From Deltaproteobacteria bacterium (lineage in GTDB: Bacteria; Desulfobacterota; JAFDED01), in NCBI GenBank assembly GCA_019310535.1, contig JAFDED010000029.1:1-64000 (forward strand): a stretch of 64,000 nucleotides of DNA. The letters are read 5' to 3'. Below, one piece after another: positions 1 through 8,262 of the stretch. Made by a program: the position numbers and the translations under genes. Position 1 is the first letter of the stretch; each line of letters begins with the position of its first letter. Below the pieces are notes generated by a model, which was not told where the DNA came from, ran no database searches, and saw nothing but the letters and a program-made list of their open reading frames with translations.

Positions 1-17
1 ATGAGATGATCCAGATC

Positions 18-1550
18 ATGAGTGAACTGCTGGAGGTTGAGTCCTTGACGGCGGAACAATACCCGTCGGCGCCGGTCCAGGTCAACAGCCTTTCTCTAAA
101 GTTCATGCGCCAGGCTCGATTCATTCCGGTGGATCAGCGAGACGAGGCCCTGGTGGTCGCCATGGCCGACCCGGAGGATTTTTACACCATCGAGGCCATC
201 GAGCAGGCCTGCCGTCTTCGGGTGCAGCGATGCATCGGCCGCCAGCGCGATATTGAAGAGGCTATCGAGAGGCTGTACGGATCTGGAGCCTCCACAATGC
301 AACGGATTGTGGGAGATCTGGGAATGGGGGAGGTGGACGCGGTCGTTGATCCCGAGGATGTGGAGCATCTTCGGGATATGGCCTCCGAGGCTCCCGTCAT
401 ACGGTTGGTCAACCTCATCATCACCCGCGCCCTGGAGACCCATGCCAGTGATATACACATTGAACCTTTCGAGAATTCGCTCAAAGTCCGGTATCGGATA
501 GACGGGGTGCTGTACGAGGTGGAATCGCCCCCTCGACGGCTGCAGCCAGCCATCACATCCCGCATCAAGATCATGGCTAAGATGAACATTGCCGAACGGC
601 GTCTGCCCCAGGACGGCCGGATCAAACTGAGAATTTCGGGCCGGGACATCGATTTCCGCATCTCAACCATCCCCACCATGTGCGGAGAGAGTGTGGTGAT
701 GCGCATCCTGGATCGCGAGAGCGTCATTCTGGATATACGCAGCCTCGGATTCCCGGAGGACACACTCTCGGTCTTTCGCGACCTGATTGCAAGGCCTTAC
801 GGCATGATTCTTGTGACCGGCCCAACGGGCTCGGGCAAAACCACCACCCTCTACAGCGCGCTGCAAGAAATAAACACGCCGGACAAGAAAATCATCACCA
901 TCGAAGACCCCGTTGAGTATCAACTGCCGGGAATTAACCAGATTCAGGTCAAGCCGCAGATCGGTCTGTCATTTGCACATGGACTCCGCTCCATTGTCCG
1001 ACAGGACCCGGACATTATTCTTGTTGGTGAGATACGGGACCATGAGACGGCGGAAATAGCCATACATGCGGGGCTGACAGGACACGTGGTCTTCAGCACC
1101 CTGCACACCAACGACTCCGCAGGCGCCGTTACGCGCATGCTTGAGATGGAAATGGAGGATTATCTGCTGGCGTCATGCCTCATGGGCGTGCTGGCCCAGA
1201 GGCTGGTGCGTGTGATCTGCCCTCAATGCAAGGCTGAATATGAGCCGGACATCCTTATGTTGGAGCAACTGGGATTGCCCCCGGAGGCGTTTCGGGACTG
1301 GAAGTTCTACAAGGGAAAGGGTTGTGAGCAATGCTATGACACCGGTTTTAGAGGGCGAACGGGGATATACGAGTTCCTGGAGGTGGATGACGAGATCCGA
1401 AAGCTCATAACCAATCGCTCCGATGCCGGCATAATCCGAGATGCGGCCATACGCAAGGGGATGCGCACTCTCCGGGAGGACGGCTGGGAAAAGGTTCGCA
1501 AAGGAATAACCACCATCAGCGAATTGATGCGCGTAACGCTGGACCAGTAA
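18..1550 (+). CDS. gspE: Type II secretion ATPase GspE
   Basis: This is the cytoplasmic hexameric ATPase that powers pseudopilus assembly in type II secretion. About 510 residues are present, full length for the family. An N-terminal GspE_N domain binds GspL. The motor domain carries Walker A GPTGSGKTTTLYS near residue 268 and Walker B DPDIILVGEIRD near 330. A tetracysteine zinc element follows, with CPQC near 401 and CEQC near 436, which is typical of GspE rather than PilT. The ATG at 18 starts at the usual MSELL; an in-frame ATG at 6 would add four residues, and neither has a clear ribosome binding site. It is the first gene seen of a long plus-strand gsp locus. The family call is very secure. 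Confidence 0.97.
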   Translation: MSELLEVESLTAEQYPSAPVQVNSLSLKFMRQARFIPVDQRDEALVVAMADPEDFYTIEAIEQACRLRVQRCIGRQRDIEEAIERLYGSGASTMQRIVGDLGMGEVDAVVDPEDVEHLRDMASEAPVIRLVNLIITRALETHASDIHIEPFENSLKVRYRIDGVLYEVESPPRRLQPAITSRIKIMAKMNIAERRLPQDGRIKLRISGRDIDFRISTIPTMCGESVVMRILDRESVILDIRSLGFPEDTLSVFRDLIARPYGMILVTGPTGSGKTTTLYSALQEINTPDKKIITIEDPVEYQLPGINQIQVKPQIGLSFAHGLRSIVRQDPDIILVGEIRDHETAEIAIHAGLTGHVVFSTLHTNDSAGAVTRMLEMEMEDYLLASCLMGVLAQRLVRVICPQCKAEYEPDILMLEQLGLPPEAFRDWKFYKGKGCEQCYDTGFRGRTGIYEFLEVDDEIRKLITNRSDAGIIRDAAIRKGMRTLREDGWEKVRKGITTISELMRVTLDQ

Positions 1551-1628
1551 TTCACCAATAAGATGACAGAATTGCCAAAAGGCAGCCACAAATGGAACAA
1601 TACGAACAATACAGGGGACTGAGCGTTG

Positions 1629-2156
1629 ATGCATTCTGTCAGACGAAAAAAAGTCAGAGCGCGGGCAACCATCCCGGATTCAGCGCGTAAAAAGCGGTTG
1701 GTGCTTGAAGCCTGTCTGGTTTTGCTCCTTGCGGCGGGGATATATCAAATGATCCGTCCCCTTCGAGCCGAGTGGCATTACAGGTACGCAAAAAATGCAG
1801 TGAACGCCATCTTTCAGAAAAAACTCGATCCCCGAAAGCATCCGGAAGCTATGAGAAGAGCAGTCAATGAACTGCGTCTCGGTCTCCGGCTGGCGCCATC
1901 CAATGGCGAGATGTGGGCCTGCATGGGGGATCTTCTTTTTTTTGCCGGCCATTTCCAGGAATCCCTGAACAGTTACAAGACCGCGCTGCGCTATTTCCGC
2001 TCGCCAAGCTTGTATACCAACCTGGGAGTGGCGTACGCGAAGGTGAAGAAATACGACAAAGCCGAGGAAGCTCTGAAGACGACCCTGGCTTTTTTCCCGG
2101 GTCATACAGATGCCCAAAAAGCGTTGAAAGTCGTCCATGCTTTGCGCAAGCAATAA
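1629..2156 (+). CDS. Membrane-anchored TPR protein between gspE and gspF
   Basis: This 175-residue protein has a basic N-terminus, one hydrophobic segment (about residues 22-38) and then two or three tetratricopeptide repeats with typical helix pairs, including the pattern YTNLGVAYAKVKKYDKAEEA. The topology suggests an inner-membrane anchor with a periplasmic protein-binding domain. It lies 78 bases after gspE and 80 before gspF, on the same strand, so it is probably co-transcribed with the secretion genes. It is not one of the canonical gsp components. A scaffold or assembly role is inference from position. The ATG at 1629 is preferred over the TTG at 1626. Confidence 0.8.
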   Translation: MHSVRRKKVRARATIPDSARKKRLVLEACLVLLLAAGIYQMIRPLRAEWHYRYAKNAVNAIFQKKLDPRKHPEAMRRAVNELRLGLRLAPSNGEMWACMGDLLFFAGHFQESLNSYKTALRYFRSPSLYTNLGVAYAKVKKYDKAEEALKTTLAFFPGHTDAQKALKVVHALRKQ

Positions 2157-2236
2157 AAACTAAAATAAATACAAATGCAAAATAGACTCAAAAGCGCCTC
2201 GTTATTCAAGGCAAAACGTGCGATAATAATTCGATC

Positions 2237-3457
2237 ATGCCGGAATTTCATTACAGGGCCAGTAGTATAGGCGGTGAAGTGGTACAGGGGGCCATTGAGG
2301 AAGAGTCGGAGAGCGCTGTTGTCGAGCGCCTTCACGAGAGGGGCCTCATACCGCTGCAGATCCAGCGTCAGGTAGTGCGTTTTTATGCGCTCCGCGCGCT
2401 GGATTTCAGCACCCTTTTGCGCCGGATCTCCGGTCGCGATATCCTTACCTTCACCCAGCAGTTCACTGCTCTTCTGGAGGCGGGACTACCCATAGACAGA
2501 GCACTGTCCATCTGCGCGCGCGTAACGGAGAACCCCAGATTGCAAAGCGTGGTGGAGGCGGTTCTGCGGGATATCGAGTCGGGAAAGTCTGTTCATGAGG
2601 CAATGCAGCGGCACCCCGCTGTCTTTTCGCGCCTGTATATTAACATGGTGCGGGCGGGTGCGGAAGGAGGTGTGCTGGAACTGGTGCTGCGTCGGATGAC
2701 CGAGTTTCAGGAAAGTACCCAGGAACTCAGGGACTACATGGTCTCGGCCATGGTTTACCCCGCCATTTTGACAATGGTGGCGGGCATCTCCGTGGTCATT
2801 CTTCTTACGTATGTTTTACCGAAGTTCACCTTGATATTCTCCCAGATGGACAAGGCCCTCCCTTTATCCACCCGGATAATTCTTGATATGAGCTACATAG
2901 TCAGGCATTTCTGGTGGATGATTATCGGGGCGGCGGCCTTGGTGATCCTGGCCTGGAAGGCTTACGTTTCCACCGATGAAGGAAGAGTCAGGTGGGACGG
3001 TCTCAAACTGCGCATAGGATTTGTGCGTGGGATGGTGCAGCGGATCGAGACAGCCCGTTTTGCCAGAACCCTCGGCACTCTTCTGCGTAGCGGCGTGCCT
3101 ATTCTCGTTGCTGTGCGCATTGTCCGTGAGACCATCGGCAACCAGGTGATCGCCCGCTCACTGGAGCACGTCCAAAACACTGTCAAAGAAGGAGGCGGCC
3201 TTGCACGGCCCCTTATGGAAAACGGCCTTTTCCCCCCCCTTGCCGTCCATATGATTACCGTTGGGGAGGAGACGGGCCGTCTGGATGAAATGCTGCTGAA
3301 TGTGGCCGACAATTATGACCGGGAGGTTCGCAACGTGATCAGGCGATTTACGTCGCTGCTGGAGCCCATGCTGATCCTGACCATGGGCATGATGGTGGGG
3401 TTTATTGTGCTATCAATGCTCTCGGCCATCTTCAGCATCCACGAGATTCCTTTTTAA
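2237..3457 (+). CDS. gspF: Type II secretion inner-membrane platform protein GspF
   Basis: GspF is the polytopic inner-membrane platform protein that contacts GspE and GspL and supports pseudopilin polymerisation. At 406 residues it is full length. It has two T2SSF cytoplasmic repeats (about residues 70-190 and 270-390), each ending in hydrophobic segments. The characteristic phrase FTQQFTALLEAGLPIDRAL opens the first repeat, and FARTLGTLLRSGVPIL opens the second. Three transmembrane helices are visible, two near 170-240 and one at the C-terminus. The start at 2237 reads MPEFHYRA, the usual GspF opening. Confidence 0.96.
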   Translation: MPEFHYRASSIGGEVVQGAIEEESESAVVERLHERGLIPLQIQRQVVRFYALRALDFSTLLRRISGRDILTFTQQFTALLEAGLPIDRALSICARVTENPRLQSVVEAVLRDIESGKSVHEAMQRHPAVFSRLYINMVRAGAEGGVLELVLRRMTEFQESTQELRDYMVSAMVYPAILTMVAGISVVILLTYVLPKFTLIFSQMDKALPLSTRIILDMSYIVRHFWWMIIGAAALVILAWKAYVSTDEGRVRWDGLKLRIGFVRGMVQRIETARFARTLGTLLRSGVPILVAVRIVRETIGNQVIARSLEHVQNTVKEGGGLARPLMENGLFPPLAVHMITVGEETGRLDEMLLNVADNYDREVRNVIRRFTSLLEPMLILTMGMMVGFIVLSMLSAIFSIHEIPF

Positions 3458-3694
3458 GGGAGGGTCGCCACTGTGGGGTGATCTGAGATAATTCATAGTA
3501 ATTGTCATTCAGGGGCTGTCCCTATATGCCGACCGTATAAAAACAACAGTAAGGGGCGTATTTTGGAGGCATTTTTTCATCAATCCCTTTCAGGGATACT
3601 ATGTAGCGGAGGGGTTCCCGACATGAGACACAGGAACAGATCGGTTATTTCTTCCGTTTTTATCCGGCACGAGGGAGATGAGATTGTGGCCGAT
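3458..3694 (+). other. Spacer between gspF and gspG
   Basis: This 237-base spacer is unusually long for the locus. The reading frame of gspG stays open upstream to 3563, but the residues there look nothing like a pseudopilin leader. A small hairpin (ATCCCT-TTC-AGGGAT) sits at 3582-3596. No good promoter was recognised. Confidence 0.4.
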
Positions 3695-4138
3695 ATGAAT
3701 TACAGGAACAAACGCGCCACTTCTTCTGCTGGTTTCACCCTCATCGAATTGCTGGTGGTGATGATCATCATAGGGTTGCTGGCGGCACTGGTGGGACCGC
3801 GAATGTTCGGCAAGGTGGACCGAGCCAAACAACAATCTGCGCAAACGCAGATAGAGCTCTTTGCCACAGCGCTTGGCATCTACCGCCTGGATTTGGGCAA
3901 ATATCCCAGCACAGAGCAGGGCCTGGCGGTGCTTCGCGAGGCTCCTCCCAATGAGCCCCGCTGGGACGGCCCCTACCTGCCCAAGGAAATTCCTCTAGAT
4001 CCATGGGGCAGACCTTACGTTTACAAGTCTCCTGGAGATCACGAGGACTATGACATCATTTCTTACGGACAGGATGGTCAGCCCGGCGGCGAGAAAAATG
4101 ACATGGACATAGTATCCTGGAAGGGTTTAGGTCAATGA
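3695..4138 (+). CDS. gspG: Major pseudopilin GspG
   Basis: GspG is the main subunit of the periplasmic pseudopilus. From the ATG at 3695 it is 147 residues. A short basic leader ends in a G-F prepilin peptidase site followed by FTLIELLVVMIIIGLLAAL, including the conserved Glu at +5. The C-terminal region carries the calcium-loop type sequence and the family signature PLDPWGRPYVYKSPG, and ends DIVSWKGLGQ. The frame is open back to 3563, but an extra 44 residues would be atypical. Length and signature make this the major rather than a minor pseudopilin. Confidence 0.95.
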   Translation: MNYRNKRATSSAGFTLIELLVVMIIIGLLAALVGPRMFGKVDRAKQQSAQTQIELFATALGIYRLDLGKYPSTEQGLAVLREAPPNEPRWDGPYLPKEIPLDPWGRPYVYKSPGDHEDYDIISYGQDGQPGGEKNDMDIVSWKGLGQ

Positions 4139-4146
4139 AATGAAAA

Positions 4147-4893
4147 ATGCCAAAATTATCATTTAAAAATGCTAAACTTGAAATGCTGATTATTAAATTT
4201 TCAATGAAAAGCGGCCCTGAGTGGCGAAGGCAAAGCCGCAGGTTCACCTGTGATATACTGTTTCGATCAGTGCCGCCCGGGACACGGGTGCCCCCTCGGC
4301 TTTGCCCGCGGCACCAGGCGGGATTCACCTTGCTGGAGATGATCCTGGTGCTGGCCATAGTCGCTTTGGTGGCCTCCGTGGTGGCGCCGGCCATCACCAC
4401 CGGCATCAAAAGCGCAAAGCTCCAGACGAGCTGCCGCAAAGCGAGCGCACTGATGCGCCAGGCCCGCAACAGAGCCGTTGCATTCAAGCAGACGATGGTG
4501 GTCGATATCGATAGGAAGGATCAAAGACTCACAATATATCCTTTCACGGGCCTTCGGAAGGATCAGGAAAGGGAATTCCGTGTTGGGGAAGATAGAGTAA
4601 ATGAAGCCGGTGCCGTTACCGAGCCCGGAGAAGATCGGAAAGGGGAGTTACCAGCACACAAGGTTATCTCGTATCTTCTTCCACAGGGCATTAGCATTGG
4701 AGAGATGAAAATCGGCGGTGAAGAGCTGAGTGATGAGGTCACGCGATTCGTCTTTTTCTTCTATCCGGACGGAAGGAGCACCGGGGGAGAGATTCTTTTC
4801 CGTGATGACCGCGGGAGGTCTCTCCGAATACTGGTCGATCGAATCACCGGCAGCGCCGAGATCAGAGAACCACTGGAGGAAAATGAAAGATGA
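4147..4893 (+). CDS. gspH: Minor pseudopilin, GspH-like
   Basis: This is a minor pseudopilin of the type II system, with prepilin cleavage before FTLLEMILVLAIVALVASVV and the GspH-type continuation SCRKASALMRQARNRAVAF. GspH is thought to sit at the pseudopilus tip complex with GspI, J and K. The start is uncertain: from 4147 the leader would be about 60 residues, far longer than usual, and the first 20 codons are AT-rich and non-coding in character. An ATG at 4204 and GTG codons at 4270 and 4288 are alternatives, the last two giving a normal short leader. None has a clear ribosome binding site. It overlaps gspI by four bases. Confidence 0.85.
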   Translation: MPKLSFKNAKLEMLIIKFSMKSGPEWRRQSRRFTCDILFRSVPPGTRVPPRLCPRHQAGFTLLEMILVLAIVALVASVVAPAITTGIKSAKLQTSCRKASALMRQARNRAVAFKQTMVVDIDRKDQRLTIYPFTGLRKDQEREFRVGEDRVNEAGAVTEPGEDRKGELPAHKVISYLLPQGISIGEMKIGGEELSDEVTRFVFFFYPDGRSTGGEILFRDDRGRSLRILVDRITGSAEIREPLEENER

Positions 4894-5318
4894 GTTCCCG
4901 GAGAAAGGCCACCGGAGGATTCACCCTGCTGGAAGTTCTGGTGGCCCTCGTGGTGCTCGGGGTTTCGTTCGTAACCATCTTCGAGCTCTTTCAGGGCGGA
5001 TTGCAGGCCCTCTCCGCATCGCGGCAGCATACTCTGGCCTTCATGCATGCCAGGGAAAAACTGGAGGAGCTGACCCTGGAGGACCGTCCTGCGGCAGGAG
5101 AACGTCGAGGGACTTTTGAGGACGGCTTCAGGTGGGAGACGTTGGTATCATTGTACCCCTTGCCCCAGATAGAAGATGAAAAACTGGAGATGGAAACTTT
5201 TCAACTCACAGCACGCGTTTTCTACAGGCGAATAGGCAGGGAACGCTCGGTGGAACTCAACACGCTGAAACTGGTCCTGCCCGAACCCAAAACAATCCAA
5301 CATAAGGATAAATTATGA
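4890..5318 (+). CDS. gspI: Minor pseudopilin GspI
   Basis: GspI is the minor pseudopilin that nucleates the tip complex with GspJ and GspK. The 142-residue product has a leader ending KATGG, then FTLLEVLVALVVLGVSFV with Glu at +5. The following segment (FELFQGGLQALSASRQHTLA) is typical of GspI. A GGAGG ribosome binding site lies about nine bases upstream of the ATG. The start overlaps the end of the GspH-like gene (ATGA), and the stop overlaps the start of the next gene, which suggests translational coupling. Confidence 0.92.
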   Translation: MSSRRKATGGFTLLEVLVALVVLGVSFVTIFELFQGGLQALSASRQHTLAFMHAREKLEELTLEDRPAAGERRGTFEDGFRWETLVSLYPLPQIEDEKLEMETFQLTARVFYRRIGRERSVELNTLKLVLPEPKTIQHKDKL

Positions 5319-5806
5319 ACAACGCTTCATGGATAATGCGATTTTTCATTCCTATGGCTGCGGCAGTGGTCTTTGTCGGCTGTGCTCATCTGAATGACAG
5401 ACCAGGGTCATCCCAGGAGGAGTTGATCCAGCGCGTCAACACATACTGGGACGCAAAAATCAAGGATCAGGTGGAAGTGGCATATTCCATTGAACATCCG
5501 GAAGGACGTAAAAAAGTGCCCATTTACCGGTACGCAGGTATGAACTTTTCCCCTCAGCAGGCAAGCACGAAATTGCTATCATTCAAGATCCTGGCTGTAG
5601 ACCTCCAGGAGGATCGGGCTGTAGTTTCCATCCAGCAAGAAGTGATGATCACTGCGCCTGTCCTGAGGACCAAGCTGAAACTCGTCAGAGATGACAAATG
5701 GTTCAAAATCGATGGAGAGTGGTACCACGAGTTCAAGGATGTGCGCGCCATGAGCGATGCCATCATCCAATACATACAGAAAAGACGGCAAATGAGGAGT
5801 AAATAA
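5315..5806 (+). CDS. Predicted lipoprotein in the T2SS locus (paralogue 1)
   Basis: This 163-residue protein has a lipoprotein signal peptide with a lipobox-like VFVGCAH, so Cys near 22 would be lipidated. The mature part is small and alpha-beta in character. It contains the pattern VNTYWDAKIKDQVEVAYSI near the start and KWFKIDGEWYHEF near the end. The next gene encodes a related protein with the same layout, which resembles an NTF2-like fold; that fold is inference. It overlaps gspI by four bases, so it belongs to the secretion operon. A role as a pilotin or assembly factor is a guess from position and lipidation. Confidence 0.75.
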   Translation: MNNASWIMRFFIPMAAAVVFVGCAHLNDRPGSSQEELIQRVNTYWDAKIKDQVEVAYSIEHPEGRKKVPIYRYAGMNFSPQQASTKLLSFKILAVDLQEDRAVVSIQQEVMITAPVLRTKLKLVRDDKWFKIDGEWYHEFKDVRAMSDAIIQYIQKRRQMRSK

Positions 5807-5807
5807 G

Positions 5808-6311
5808 ATGATCGTAAGCATTGCAAACGCTTTTCCTTTTTTGACTGGCGCATGCCGTTATTTAATTGAACGGCGGATATGGCCTGTATTATGCACAGTG
5901 ATAGCCATGAGCGCACTGGCCGTGATATCGAATCCATCAACCGTCATATGCGCTGAACCGGAAGATATACTGGCCAGCCGCATCCGGGCATACTGGGAAG
6001 CCAAATCCAATAATAATTTTCAGTCAGCCTATGAGATGGAATCCCCCAGGTTTCGCAAAGAGCTTTCGTTGGAAAAGTACAAAGAACTGAATCAAACCCC
6101 CCTGCTGCGGATTTCCAGAGTGGGCATCCAAAACATTGTGATTGAGGGCGACCGGGGGCGGGCAGATGTGGTTTTTCATCTTGACATACACCAGGGATCG
6201 TCCGGGTTTTCCATCGTCACGCCCAAGCGGACGGATGAGTGGGAGAGGATAGATGGGGTTTGGTATAAAAAATATTTCCCCCCCGATCTCTCATTCCCAC
6301 TAAGCAGATGA
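5808..6311 (+). CDS. Exported paralogue of the preceding lipoprotein
   Basis: This 167-residue product has an N-terminal hydrophobic segment (about residues 24-42) followed by a likely signal peptidase I site at VICA-EP. The mature domain mirrors the preceding protein: IRAYWEAKSNNNFQSAYEM near its start and EWERIDGVWYKKYF near its end. Overall identity is low but the ordered landmarks agree, so a tandem duplication followed by divergence is likely. A GAGGAG ribosome binding site supports the ATG at 5808, one base after the previous stop. It lies between gspI and gspJ and has no recognised counterpart among the canonical T2SS proteins. Confidence 0.72.
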   Translation: MIVSIANAFPFLTGACRYLIERRIWPVLCTVIAMSALAVISNPSTVICAEPEDILASRIRAYWEAKSNNNFQSAYEMESPRFRKELSLEKYKELNQTPLLRISRVGIQNIVIEGDRGRADVVFHLDIHQGSSGFSIVTPKRTDEWERIDGVWYKKYFPPDLSFPLSR

Positions 6312-6347
6312 TCTCCCCTAGAGGGTCGCGATAGCCTAAAAGGGACT

Positions 6348-7085
6348 ATGATCCGGGAAAGCAAGAACCGTGAGAGTCAACAAAAAGGATTTACCCTCCT
6401 GGAGGTCCTCGTCGCCATCACCATTCTGGGATTGATGGCTGGCGTGGTATTCGGCGGATTGAGGCTGGGAATCCAGGCATGGGAAAAGGGCGAGAAAGGG
6501 GCCGATCGGCTCCAGCGCCTCCGGATAATTTCGGACCTGATCAGCTCACAGCTTCGGGACGCTTATCCATACAGCCTGGTCAAGCCTCTGAAATCGGGAC
6601 AGAGGTTGAGACTGGACAGGCAAGAGGTACTGGAGATACGGAAAAAAGGGCCTCCGGTTTTTTTCCAGGGAAGGCCGAAAACAGTGCGATTCGTGAGCAC
6701 GCGCGCCCTGGATCCGTCCATGAACGGCTTGGTGCAGGTATTCTATGAACTGGCGGATGACCAGATATTCCGGGCTAGAGAATATTATGTCCGGGGGATG
6801 GATTCGCTGCAGGAAGTTCCGGACAAGGATGGCAATGTTCTTCTCACGGGTGTCGGCTCTGTGCGGTTTGATTATTTAGGCACGACTCCCGGTGAAAAAG
6901 AGCCGACCTGGCGGAATAAATGGGACGGCCGTCGGATGAGAGGGCTGCCAATGGGGGTCCGGATCCGGATGGAATGGATCGAAGAGGGGATATCCCCGCT
7001 TGATTGGATCGTGTGGATACCTTCAAAGCCATGGATCAAGAGCAGAAGATTGAGGTTTCCTGCTGTGAGGCCGTTCCTCAAGTAG
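6348..7085 (+). CDS. gspJ: Minor pseudopilin GspJ
   Basis: GspJ is a large minor pseudopilin of the tip complex. The 245-residue product has a prepilin site before FTLLEVLVAITILGLMAGVV, with Glu at +5. The downstream phrase RLQRLRIISDLISSQLRDAY is typical of GspJ. An AAGGGA ribosome binding site precedes the ATG. The stop at 7083-7085 lies five bases before the preferred GspK start. Confidence 0.92.
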   Translation: MIRESKNRESQQKGFTLLEVLVAITILGLMAGVVFGGLRLGIQAWEKGEKGADRLQRLRIISDLISSQLRDAYPYSLVKPLKSGQRLRLDRQEVLEIRKKGPPVFFQGRPKTVRFVSTRALDPSMNGLVQVFYELADDQIFRAREYYVRGMDSLQEVPDKDGNVLLTGVGSVRFDYLGTTPGEKEPTWRNKWDGRRMRGLPMGVRIRMEWIEEGISPLDWIVWIPSKPWIKSRRLRFPAVRPFLK

Positions 7086-7090
7086 GCGGG

Positions 7091-8170
7091 ATGCAGGCGT
7101 CTGTCGGACCCAGAGGCGTTGCGCTGGTGTTGGTTCTGTGGGTGGTGGCGCTCCTGTCCGTTGTGGTCATGGAGTTTGCTTTTGCCATGCGCACCGAGAC
7201 CGACATTGCGCAAAATTACGGGGACAGCATCAGGGCATACTATGCGGCCCGCGGAGGATTTCAGTACGGACTGGTGGAAATAATCCGGATTCTCAACGAA
7301 AAGCGGCAACAAAGGTTGCCCTATTTGATCACCCGGAGAACCAGGATCAAACTACTTCCTCAGGAGTCAGAAAGCCAAAAAAAAGAACGTAAATCCCTCT
7401 GGAGAATGGACGGCAGGCTAAACGAGGTTTTGATCGCCGGAGAAAAGTGCCGGATACGAATACAGGATGAAGGCGGAAAGATAGATATTAATAGGATTCC
7501 TGACCGGGCTCTGCGAGATGTGATCGGTTTCATGGGGCTGGACGCCCAGAACCGGGACATAGTGGTGGATTCCATTCTCGACTGGCGGGACGAAAACCAG
7601 TTCCACCGGGCCAACGGTGCAGAGGAGCCCTATTACCGGAGTCTCCCTGAGCCGTATTCTTGCAAGGATGGTTTCATCGATGTTCTCGAGGAACTGCTCC
7701 TTGTCAAAGGCGTAACCAGGGAAATCTTTTACGGGGGGCGGATCGGAACTACCATGGCCGCCACCATCGGACTCAAGACACCCCTGGATGGCCCCGGCTT
7801 GGTGGATATCTTTACTGTCTACGCCTCGCGCGGCCGTGTGAACATCAACACCGCTCCAAAGGCGGTGCTGGAAGCTATCCCCGGTATAGGACCGGAAAGA
7901 GCGGCCACCATCATTCGGGCCAGGGAAAAAGAGGAATTCCGCTCTGTCCAGGAAGTCCGGTCCAAGCTCGGCCAGGAGGCCAGGGCAGCGGAGCCATTCC
8001 TCAGCGTCAGCCCTTCCAGTTTTTTTACCATTTATGCGGAGGGAGAAGTGGAGACGGGTGTGCGGAGGGCCGTGCGCGGGGTGGTGTATATTACCGGCGG
8101 TAAAACGCCGTCCTATAAAATTGTCCAGTGGGATGACGATGCGGAAATTATTCCCATGGAGCAACAATAA
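7091..8170 (+). CDS. gspK: Minor pseudopilin GspK
   Basis: GspK caps the pseudopilus tip and lacks the +5 glutamate of the other pseudopilins. From the ATG at 7091 the leader is short (MQASVGPRG), followed by VALVLVLWVVALLSVVVMEF. A large globular domain follows, with two helix-hairpin-helix-like GspK repeats: VNINTAPKAVLEAIPGIGPE is clear near residue 250. Total length is 359 residues. The frame is open back to a TTG at 7004 with an in-frame ATG at 7031, but those would give an unusually long leader and overlap gspJ; the ATG at 7091 has AGGCGGG directly before it. Confidence 0.92.
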   Translation: MQASVGPRGVALVLVLWVVALLSVVVMEFAFAMRTETDIAQNYGDSIRAYYAARGGFQYGLVEIIRILNEKRQQRLPYLITRRTRIKLLPQESESQKKERKSLWRMDGRLNEVLIAGEKCRIRIQDEGGKIDINRIPDRALRDVIGFMGLDAQNRDIVVDSILDWRDENQFHRANGAEEPYYRSLPEPYSCKDGFIDVLEELLLVKGVTREIFYGGRIGTTMAATIGLKTPLDGPGLVDIFTVYASRGRVNINTAPKAVLEAIPGIGPERAATIIRAREKEEFRSVQEVRSKLGQEARAAEPFLSVSPSSFFTIYAEGEVETGVRRAVRGVVYITGGKTPSYKIVQWDDDAEIIPMEQQ

Positions 8171-8262
8171 CCTGCAATTTTTCCGATACGGATGTAGCGA
8201 CCGGTTTTAACCGGAATCTTCGGTTTTATCGAGAGCGAAATTTTGTAATAGCGGATATCATT

